DNA from: Oscheius dolichura
Lineage: Eukaryota; Nematoda; Chromadorea; Rhabditida; Rhabditidae
Reading direction: 5' to 3'
Length of the DNA stretch: 64,000 bases
NCBI GenBank assembly: GCA_932521035.1
Contig: OW051492.1
Coordinates: forward strand, 248,001-312,000
Part shown: one piece after another, positions 28,430 to 36,558 of the stretch
How positions within the stretch are numbered: the first letter of the stretch is position 1
How the letters are laid out: each line of letters begins with the position of its first letter
Program-made: the position numbers and the translations under genes
The notes under the pieces: model-generated
Told to the model about the DNA's origin: nothing
The model's database searches: none
Seen by the model: the letters and a program-made list of their open reading frames with translations, nothing else

Positions 28430-28673
28430 TTACGAAGGAGGATTGAGAAAAAGTATTATAATGACGGTAATGATCCCGGTGACGACGCAAGCGAATAGGA
28501 GGGTGCCCTTGCGGAGGTACCATCTGAAAATTTGGGGTTCTTTTGAAGAGGAGAGGACTTACACTTGTTTTTTAGGGGGCACAACTTCGTTGTTATGGAT
28601 CTGGATTCGGTGGAGGGTGCTTGGAATCATTCCTTACTGCCACCGTATGCGGGTCGACATAATTTGGGTTCAT
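28430..28673 (-). CDS. membrane microprotein, array member C
   Basis: Read as three exons: MNPNYVDPHTVA, then IHNNEVVPPKKQV after a 39-base intron, then WYLRKG and a membrane helix (TLLFACVVTGIITVIIILFL) after a second intron. A shorter two-exon version from the ATG at 28630 is also possible. The WYxxKG hinge and the intron just before it match the array. Confidence 0.65.
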
Positions 28674-28894
28674 TTCAGCAGAGAAGACGGGGAAAATAGG
28701 GGGTTGCTAAAAGAGGTTACGTTGATTCCACTGGGTCTGACCCTGAGTTGATCGTTTGAGGAGGATTGTTTATATGAGCAGAGTACAAAGCAGTACCCTC
28801 CTTATTTATAGACGCCGCCTCGATTTATCCTCGAAAAATAGTAATAATCCTTTATTGTCGCTTTTGTGGTGCATTTAGGACAAGATATACAGAT

Positions 28895-29131
28895 TTATGA
28901 ATGCCTAGCGGCGTTGAAGACACTGTAACCAACGAAAATGAAAATGGCCACGAGGATGACGGACGAAAGAGCGTAGAGGATACCTCTCTTCCCGCGGTAC
29001 CAACTGAAAACCATTTTTTGTAAGAAATAGGAGGACAAAAGCTGAACTCACTTTTTGGAGGCTGCTTCAGTTTGTGGGAAGACGGGGTCCTCCTTATTCT
29101 GTCCGAAGTCGTATGGCTCAGTGGCAATCAT
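28895..29131 (-). CDS. membrane microprotein, array member D
   Basis: Exon 1 encodes MIATEPYDFGQNKEDPVFP and a short serine/lysine link. A phase-2 intron of about 49 bases follows. Exon 2 encodes NWYRGKRG and one helix (ILYALSSVILVAIFIFVGY) with a short tail. The ATG follows TTTTCTATACAAAATAG-type sequence and an AAATCAG acceptor within one base. About 65 residues. Close to E and F in the hinge. Confidence 0.75.
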
Positions 29132-29280
29132 GCTGATTTTCTATACAAAATAGGGAAAAGTTCTAAAAGTTCATTTTATAGTAAAACCACTGATAGACAG
29201 AGAAGAAGTCAACAATTACTCCTCTTCGACAGACATGATAATCTCTGATAAATACTGGGAAAAAGATGACATTTCAAGTG

Positions 29281-29505
29281 TCACGCCACGAATACGCTGT
29301 AGACAACAAAAAGTGTCAATGCAACAAGGCCGACTGCCAGAATCAGGTAAACAACGCGTCCCTTCTGACGATACCACCTACATCCAATACAATTTAATGG
29401 CTAAATATAGAAAAATTACTTTTTTGGCGGAGTAGCGAGATGCGGAACTGTTGGGAAGACGCCATTCTCATAGTCCACGGGGGTCGTGGATTCAATTGGG
29501 ATCAT
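29281..29505 (-). CDS. membrane microprotein, array member E
   Basis: Head MIPIESTTPVDYENGVFP, hinge KKWYRQKGRV after a phase-2 intron, helix VYLILAVGLVALTLFVVY, stop after SVFVA. About 60 residues. It is very similar to F in both exons, so the two probably arose by a recent duplication. Confidence 0.75.
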
Positions 29506-29889
29506 ATCGGGGATGCAGGGAAACTGAAAGGTATACTGTAGTTTTGAAATCCATGTAAAGGAATAGGGGTCTCGTAGCGAAGTCAGGTGAAGAATAGATC
29601 AGGGGCGCTCCCCCTAGGGACTACTGTAAGGAAATGTAGTTTGTTAGGATAATGTATAGGCCTCTTTTAAACCTGTTTTGTATCATATTTTTCTACCAGG
29701 TAACAGTCATCAATAGAATCAATTTGTCACTATTACAGAAAGACGGATTTATTTATACTAATAATACCAAAAGAACAATAAGGAGGACGAGACCATTGCA
29801 TTCTTCATTCACCATCCCAAATGAGAGACGTCTACTTTAACCATAACCAGGATAATATGATAAATACAGGGGGAACATAATGTGGAATT

Positions 29890-30364
29890 TCAAATTTTTG
29901 CTAGGATTACTTCGTAGAACACAAACAGTGTCAATGCAATGAGACCAATTCCCAGTACCACGTAGAACACACGCCCCTTCTGATGATACCACCTAGAAAT
30001 CAAAACGGTTTAAAGATTTAATAAGTAAAATTTACATCTTTGATGAAGCAGATGGATGAGGATCTATCCGGGGATCTGATGGGAAGACGCCGTTGTAGTA
30101 ATCCACGGGTATTGGAATGGCTATATCCATCGGCGTCTGGGAGCCGGGATAGGGGAATCCTCGGTCCTCCATGCCGGTTCTCCGTTTCTTGGACATCTTC
30201 TTCCAGATTTTAGACTTCAAAATTTCCTTCACCGGACGGGGATCCGGTTTCATATTTTCCTTCACCGGCTTAGACTCCGCTTTCAAATTTTCCTTAGCCG
30301 GGCAGGAATCCGACCTCAGCGTTTGCTTCCCCCGACTGGAACCTGGTGGGTTTACTGTAAGCAT
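29890..30364 (-). CDS. membrane microprotein with extended repeat head, array member F
   Basis: Exon 2 (WYHQKGRVFYVVLG..., helix, stop TGA) and the distal head (IPVDYYNGVFP) are near-copies of member E. The head has gained about 70 residues, including repeats of the form (P)VKE-x-(L/M)K-x-(D/E)-(P/S), for example KPVKENMKPDPRPVKEILK. It is strongly basic, unlike the usual acidic/proline head. It starts at 30364, shortly after a TTTTCAG acceptor. About 145 residues. Confidence 0.75.
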
Positions 30365-30974
30365 TCGAAACTCTGAAAATAAAACATTAGGGCGATTGGG
30401 AAGATGAGGATCAAAGCAAAGAGTTGAATGTGGAGACGAGCGGACAGTTGAGAGATGGTGGAGAAGAGTGAAGTCGTGCAGACAACTGGAGGATGTAGGC
30501 GAACAGTGGAATCATTTAGAAACCTATTGCGGGGGGAAACTCAGTCTATTACAGTAAAGGATAAACCCGTTTCGTATCGTATTTCTCTGACCGATAAAAC
30601 TAAAAATCATATCGTCTTCTTGCAAAAAAAGGAGGTTACAGTACTTTTGTCTCTTTGGGACCTTTTACCAAAAAGGGATTAAAATTTTCATTAATTGTCT
30701 ACTGGCTGCTTCTGATAATTGTTTTAAGCGCTTCGGGACCTTTTGCCCAGAACGCCCCTACTTTTTTTTCTCGTTTTCAGCAACGAATTTGGAAAACAGA
30801 AACATTTGGGAGCAAAATTGATCCAGACATTGGAAACGGACTAGACTCTACCTACTTTACAGTGGCTTCTTCCATAAAGGTCCCAAAGCGACAAACGTAC
30901 AGTAACCCAATTTTTTGAGATAGAAAGGCGATATGAAACGACTATTTTATTTGTATTTTAAGAAAAAAGAACAT
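30365..30974. other. gap inside the array
   Basis: No member recognised on either strand. A plus-strand frame at 30655-30918 is hydrophobic at its start, but it has no array hinge and no splice support. Confidence 0.4.
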
Positions 30975-31172
30975 TTACTTATGCATAAATCTAACAATGA
31001 GAAAGACCATTAAACTGAGAATCACGATGAGGACAAGAAGACCGGAGGCGTAGACTATTCCTCTCCGGCCACTGGCAAAGCGGATGTTGTTCACTTTATT
31101 CGTCTGGACCATCTCACAAATGGCATCTTGCTTTGTATCGACGGGAAGCGGGTCTGGCTCATTGGGCATCAT
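30975..31172 (-). CDS. membrane microprotein, array member G (single exon)
   Basis: Starts at 31172 (MMPNEPDPLPVDTKQ), ten bases after an AAATTCAG acceptor. The head is acidic/proline with EPDPLP, the hinge is RFASGRRG, and the helix is IVYASGLLVLIVILSLMVFL, ending VRFMHK. It lacks the intron that separates head and helix in other members, so it may be a retroposed or intron-loss copy. 65 residues. Confidence 0.72.
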   Translation of the reverse strand: MMPNEPDPLPVDTKQDAICEMVQTNKVNNIRFASGRRGIVYASGLLVLIVILSLMVFLIVRFMHK

Positions 31173-31385
31173 CTTCCGACCTGAATTTGTAGAATTAGTG
31201 AAAGCTATGATCAAGAGAAGAGGGAAGATAAGAGGTCCATTGGAAGAAGAAAAATACCAAGTGGTCATTGCAAGAAGATGGCGGCAAAGGGTGTTTACCC
31301 CGGCGGGCAAAACCTGTTCATCTTGTTTAGGTCATGAAGCTGCACTGGTGATTTTTTGTCCGAGAAATATATTTATTCGTTGATC

Positions 31386-31597
31386 TTAGTGGTTGCGGAA
31401 ATGTCTGATCAAGTAGAAGGTGGCTATTCCAAAGAGAATGATGAAAATGATGATGCCGACAGGAATGGCCACTCGCCTATGGCCTCCATATCTTTTTCTA
31501 AACAATTTTGGCCTTCATTTCGGTGTAAACATTATTACTTTTGGAGTGTTCCTTGCTCCTCTTGTGCTTCAAGTACTGGACCAGTATTAGCCATCAT
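31386..31597 (-). CDS. membrane microprotein, array member H
   Basis: Exon 1 MMANTGPVLEAQEEQGTLQ, phase-2 intron of about 41 bases ending TTGTTTAG, exon 2 KKRYGGHRRVAIPVG with the helix IIIFIILFGIATFYLI and a short basic tail RHFRNH. About 56 residues. The hinge is basic but lacks WY. Confidence 0.7.
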
Positions 31598-31909
31598 TTT
31601 ATAGCTGAAAATCAAAATAATTGAGGTGGATAAAGCGTTCGAGGGTTATTTTGGTTTTTCAGTCTCCTCTGGAAGGCTAAAGATGCATAAAACTGGGGAT
31701 CAAGGAGGCTGGACCCCAAAATTAAGGGTTGGACCCGATTCGCTTTCTTACCCCGAGGAGACCTACGCACGAGATAACATCAAGCAAAAAAGAATGGCGT
31801 GATGAAACGTCCATGTTTACCTCAAAAGCAACCATGGAACCTGTATGGTTCTAATCTTCTAGAGATCAGTTTCTACGGAAAATCGTCGATTTTTATGTCT
31901 TTTCTTTAT

Positions 31910-32150
31910 TCAATGGTTGATAAAAGTTATCAATGTGTAAATTAGGAAGCCCGTCAGCAATACCACGACGATCCCTCCGGCCACGTAGAGGACTGTCTGG
32001 TACTTTCGAGGCATGCTAAATTGTTTTATAAAATTCCAGGGAGCAATCTTGCCTTTGGGGAAAAGTTGGTCCGGGTTGTGATTTGATTTGACAAACGGAT
32101 CCTCTTTTAACTTCAACGACCACAGGCTCAATCCTCACAGGGTTCATCAT
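31910..32150 (-). CDS. membrane microprotein, array member I (GC-AG intron)
   Basis: Head MMNPVRIEPVVVEVKRG, then a cysteine-containing linker. The frame joins at phase 2 across an intron that appears to begin AG|GCAAGA and end AATTTAG, a GC-AG class intron. Exon 2 encodes MPRKYQTVLYVAGG and the helix IVVVLLTGFLIYTLITF. About 68 residues. Confidence 0.68.
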
Positions 32151-32577
32151 TATATTCTGAAGAGGTAGGAGTCTTTTAAGCTTACTGGAAGTAACCAAAG
32201 TAAAAGAAACGTCACTGAAGTTCTATTAGAACGCCAAGGGGGGAAATGGGATAAGTCCGCTCGAAGGTATCAGAACGGGGACAACAATAACCAATAGCTG
32301 TTGGGAAAGACTTTCCCTTTGAACCAAAAAGGATCACATGTTTTCCTATTCCCCCATGAGAGCCATAACAACGTTTAACCACGCTCCAAGGTTGAATACC
32401 GGTCCCGGTCAGGGGGCATTCTCCTTGCTAACTACTTGTTGTTGTTGTTTTTCCGAGAGACGTATTTGTTATTTATAGAGGACGGTTTTATTATATAAGT
32501 GACATCATCATCATTATCGAATAAGTATTGTGTACAGGGAAATAGAGAACTCTGAAGGGAGGTAGGTGGGGACGTGG

Positions 32578-32843
32578 TTAGTAGACACCATAGGGACGGT
32601 TCCTGTAACCCCATCCGTTTCCCCATCCCCAGTTCATGAGCATGACTCCTCCAAGGATCAGGAAGAATATTACGACACAACAGATACATCCACCGACGGC
32701 CAACATTAGCATGGTGTTTCTCTCCGTTCTTCTGGAATTAAACCAAGTATATGCTTTGAAAATTACAGTGATCCTTACTTTGGAGGTTGAGGAGAAATTG
32801 CCGGAGAGTAGTAGCGATCTCCAGGCATGTCAATAGGTTGCAT
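32578..32843 (-). CDS. membrane microprotein, array member J
   Basis: Head MQPIDMPGDRYYSPAISP, phase-2 intron of about 46 bases, then KRTERNTMLMLAVGG and a cysteine-bearing helix (CICCVVIFFLILGG). The short tail is rich in W, G, N and Y (NWGWGNGWGYRNRPYGVY) and differs from all other members. About 73 residues. Confidence 0.72.
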
Positions 32844-33150
32844 ATTGAAAGAGTGAAATCTGAAATATCTTCATTCTTGAAACGTTTGGAGTTCTTTACA
32901 AAAGTTGGAGAGAGAAGAAAGGGGATTAGAAGAGTCTGAGACCACCCCCAAGACTGACAGCGCCGGTCAAAAGGTTGCGCACCGAAAATTATTCGTGTGT
33001 ACGACCTCACGAGATGGCAACACAAACACAAACATAAAACATAGGTAACCAACGACAACAAGGACGAGGGGCGGGACTTTTTACGGAAGATGAGGGTAAG
33101 GACGCGATGATTAAAAATATTGCACCAAATACGGCCATTCGAACCATGAC

Positions 33151-33222
33151 CCAAATGGCGTAGTGGTGGAGCGGCGCGCGCAGATGTGAAACTTGATAAG
33201 TTCGATTCCTGCCGACAAAAAG
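33151..33222 (+). repeat. tRNA-like element, degenerate
   Basis: A D-arm-like GGCGTAGTGGTGGAGC is followed at tRNA spacing by a B-box-like AGTTCGATTCCTGCCGA. No 5' acceptor strand pairs with the 3' end, so it is not a tRNA gene. It is probably a tRNA-derived SINE fragment, more diverged than the three copies listed elsewhere. Confidence 0.5.
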
Positions 33223-33387
33223 CAAAAAAGTACCCATATTGGCATGCTTGTTAGGATTAACTAATGAGTAGTAAGTAAACAAGGACCTCTAACTGACAAA
33301 ATATAAAAGCAAAATTGGCAGCCTTTATTGCAGGTGAGAACAATAAACAAAGTACGAATTTACAGTCCAGTGCATGAGATTCCGGGA

Positions 33388-33660
33388 TTAGTAGTATCCA
33401 TAAACAGAAACAGGGCTATTCCAATTCCAGGTTAAAAATAATATCAACAAAAGGATGAGGAAAATAACCAAGATAAAACCAATACAGCCAACAGCGATAT
33501 AGAGCAGGATTCTGTCCTTCTGCGGCCTAATATAGGGATTAGGAAGGCGTCCAAGAAGAGAGTACCTGTGGATTGGGAGATAGCCGTGCTCCATCAACGG
33601 TACCGATTGAGGATAGATCGGATCTTGCTCCACTTCGATGTAGGGCAATTTACTGTTCAT
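33388..33660 (-). CDS. membrane microprotein, array member K
   Basis: Head with IEVEQDPIYPQSVPL, the clearest form of the shared I-x-V-E-x-D-P-x-x-P pattern. A 39-base GT..AG segment splits head from hinge at the usual phase 2, but it is a multiple of three and open, so it could also be retained. Hinge RPQKDR, long helix (ILLYIAVGCIGFILVIFLI), tail WNWNSPVSVYGYY. 77 or 90 residues. Confidence 0.75.
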   Translation of the reverse strand: MNSKLPYIEVEQDPIYPQSVPLMEHGYLPIHRYSLLGRLPNPYIRPQKDRILLYIAVGCIGFILVIFLILLLILFLTWNWNSPVSVYGYY

Positions 33661-34015
33661 TTTTGAGCTGAATAAGGAAGGAATTTGGTTGTTAAAATTG
33701 TTTATAAAAGGGGTTAGGAATCATAATGCTGGCCCATTGAGTGTCACCACGGGACTGGGCCCACAAACACATTTTCCGGTCGTAGCCAGGAAAGCCCCCA
33801 ATTATATGTCATGCTGTGGCGCGAATCAGGTAGGGATAGAGACTAGTAAACAGGATACCAAAAAATCACTGCCACCACGGGACTGGAGAGGACAATGGCC
33901 AAAAGGGAGAGTGAGGACCGGAATAAGGGGCGGGTCACCTGAACTCCACTCAATACACATTCACAGGAAGGAAAACTTCATTTTATTCTATAAATGGACA
34001 AATTATACAGTGGGA

Positions 34016-34269
34016 TCATTTCCCCCAGGAGACGTCTTGATGATAGAGCAACTTTAAAATTAGAAGATAGAGAAAGTACAGCAAAATTGCACTGATTAAA
34101 ACGCCTACGACGGTGTAACAGACCATCCGGTATTGGAAGTTACGCCTGAAAATTGTTTGTATCTATTTGGAGTTAGGGTTTACACTGACTTTTGAGGATT
34201 TGGCTCGGCTGGCGGATCAGGCGTCAGGGGATCATTGTAGACTTCAATTGGTGTCAAATTTGTGGCCAT
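34016..34269 (-). CDS. membrane microprotein, array member L
   Basis: Head MATNLTPIEVYNDPLTPDPP, phase-2 intron of about 45 bases ending TTTTCAG, hinge KRNFQYR, helix MVCYTVVGVLISAILLYFLY, and a short tail ending SWGK. The ATG follows a CTTTCAG acceptor by ten bases. About 69 residues. Confidence 0.73.
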
Positions 34270-34752
34270 CTTTGTGAAACTGAAAGCAGGTATATTGAGG
34301 TTATTTAGGCGAACAAAGAGGGAATAGGGGAACACTGGGGATGGAGTAAGACAGTGAGATAAACAGGCTGTCCTATTGTGTTGACATCACGGGTTCTGTT
34401 TCCAAAAACAGCACCGTTGCCACTGGAAATAGTCAATTGAGAGAGATGGATTTCGGATAAACAGGGAGAGTTGGCCGGCAGTTGAACTGAAGCCAGGTGG
34501 TTTGAGGCTACGAGAAGACAGACGGATTTTGATGTGGAATTGAAAATTGAAAAGTCTGCAAGTCTTTTCGGACACTGAACAATACGGTCCAGCAATTTAT
34601 AAGCAGAGGTCTCCCATCACTGTCCAATTGAACAACACCAATTGGTGTAATAATTCAATGGGCGTATCTTATATAATCAAACACAAAACATACAAAAAGA
34701 AAATAGAAGTTTTATTACCCTCTCAATAGTTTTTGTACAGATTTGTGAGGAA

Positions 34753-35031
34753 CTAAAATCGTCGGCTGAATCCCCATCTTGCATAGTATCGCCAGTTTAG
34801 AACCATCATTGTGAGAAAAACCAAGACGCCAATGAAAAATAGAACGAGGCAGCCGGCTCCGATCCAGACAGCTATATTCAGCCCATCGCCATCCGTTCTA
34901 AAATTGGTCTACAGTAAAGTTAATTGGAGAAATGTTTACTGCCGTGCAGAAGGTTCGTCGAGCTGGACTACCACTGGTTTATCCTTATCTGGATGGACTT
35001 TGAAGGGATTTCGGAACATATTATTAGCCAT
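34753..35031 (-). CDS. membrane microprotein, array member M
   Basis: Head MANNMFRNPFKVHPDKDKP then VVVQLDEPSARQ, phase-2 intron of about 43 bases with a CTGTAG word inside, then TDGDGLNIAVWIGAG. The helix is CLVLFFIGVLVFLTMMVL. The aromatic/basic tail is NWRYYARWGFSRRF. About 78 residues. The hinge here is acidic, not basic, so it is a divergent member. Confidence 0.7.
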
Positions 35032-35491
35032 TTTTTGTCTTCGTTTCGTTGAACTTTCCTCAAGACTTCGAAAACAACAAAAAAGACGTAATAGATTATG
35101 CGCAAGGGCGAATAGAGAACTACAAGCAACTGGTCAACAACAAGGCGGTAAACGGAGGCGGAACCTGTTGTTGGGGGAAAATGACATAGAAACATAAGCG
35201 CAACCTGGTGGTTAGCTAGGCAAATTGAAATGTACAGGCTTTAATTTCTGCCAAAAATCGGGGCCCTTGGGTTTATGTTGAAATTTAGGGCAAGCGGCTT
35301 CGTCTGGTGTACAATTGCCGCGTTTTACTGATGAGAATGAGAAAGCCAGAAGGAAACTGCTTTATTCGGATGGATGACTAGATTCATAGACTGTATATAA
35401 GAAATAAGGAAATGGAAGATTAGGAGGTTGTAATTGCACAGAGACAGAAAATTGAAATTTCAGGGACCAGATGGCAAATTGTAAGCTCATT

Positions 35492-35725
35492 TCAATTCAT
35501 CGAGACGATTAGAACATAGATTAGGTAAGCTGTGAATACGAATAGCACCAGCCCTGACACAATATACAGAAGCATTCGGTACTTCTTCGATCGTCTGGAA
35601 ATTCAACAGAGAAGTAACGAAGGGGGTCGGGGAACTTACACAGTGAGATCAGGCTTGATCAGCGGTTCTCCCGGCGGATAGATGGGCTCTGGATTTGTTT
35701 CAATGGTTATTTTCTCAGTTGCCAT
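35492..35725 (-). CDS. membrane microprotein, array member N
   Basis: Head MATEKITIETNPEPIYPPGE, phase-2 intron of about 47 bases, hinge RRSKKYR-like, helix MLLYIVSGLVLFVFTAYLIY, tail VLIVSMN. About 62 residues. Its pattern I-T-I-E-x-x-P-E-P-I-x-P is nearly that of O. Confidence 0.75.
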
Positions 35726-35916
35726 TTCAAAAAGTGGAGTAGTTTTTTTTTCTGAAAATTATGAGATAAGCAAAGCGATAGCCGTTAGAAAAAGCAGGAG
35801 AGAGGTAAGGGGCCGCGAGACTGGAAATAGCCTAGAATTCTGGGTATTCAGCAAAAAAAAAACGACCACTGGCTAGGAAATGAAATAAAGAGGTGGAAAA
35901 TACCAGATCATGCTTA

Positions 35917-36037
35917 TCAATTCAATTGACAGTAGACTCTAAACCGAAGGGATCGCTTAGTGGTTAGAGCACCGGACTGGCAGGACGAAGGCCGTGGGTT
36001 CGATTCCCACTCCGTCCAGGGGATTTTTGCCAGTACC
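35917..36037 (+). repeat. tRNA-derived SINE-like element, copy 1
   Basis: Starts with TCAATTCAATTGACAGTAG, contains a tRNA-like CTTAGTGGTTAGAGCACC and a canonical B box GTGGGTTCGATTCCCAC, and ends GGGGATTTTTGCCAGTACC. The same order, including sequence outside the tRNA-like core, occurs at 37.3 and 47.7 kb. There is no matching acceptor stem, so it is a SINE and not a tRNA gene. Confidence 0.75.
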
Positions 36038-36328
36038 TCTGTGAGTAATACGCAACCTGGGCAACCCCGTCCTCATGCATTACTTAAAAAACGCCCAAAG
36101 CGGACAGAAAACTAGAATAGAAGGTAAAGAAGAAGCAGAAATTGGTTTGGATTGCTCCCAGTTTACAAGAAACTTGTATAAATCAAAGCTGGAATGCTTT
36201 ATTACGGAATGTTGATATGGAAAAATGCAGGAATGTATTATGCCGTAGTTTTGGTCATCAGATTATGCAATAAGTGAGGGAAATGTCAAGCGATTGAAGT
36301 GCTCCTCGAGAAAAAAGAGAAATTGTCC

Positions 36329-36558
36329 TCAATTCATAGAAATGATGGCAGTATAGGCAAGGAAACAGACGAGAATAGCCGTAATGAATGCGCCAACACT
36401 GTAGGCAACGATTTTTGCCCCGCGGGACCATCTAAATATTCGAATTTTTGTGTTTATCACAGGAGAGGAGATTACTTTGGTGGGGGAGTCACTGGAGCTA
36501 CAGCTACAGGGTTAATTGGATCGGGATGCACTTCTATTACAATTTTATCTTGGGTCAT
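36329..36558 (-). CDS. membrane microprotein, array member O
   Basis: Head MTQDKIVIEVHPDPINPVAV, phase-2 intron of about 45 bases ending ATTTAG, hinge KWSRGAK, helix IVAYSVGAFITAILVCFLAY, tail TAIISMN. About 62 residues. Head and tail resemble B and N. This is the rightmost recognised member. Confidence 0.75.

Noticed and set aside
30655-30918. Plus-strand frame with a hydrophobic start, possibly an opposite-strand array member
   Set aside because: Lacks the array hinge, intron and head pattern; hydrophobicity comes from T-rich DNA.
35940-36020. A tRNA gene
   Set aside because: The B box is excellent, but there is no 5' acceptor strand pairing with the 3' end. The same non-tRNA flanks recur in two other copies, indicating a SINE.
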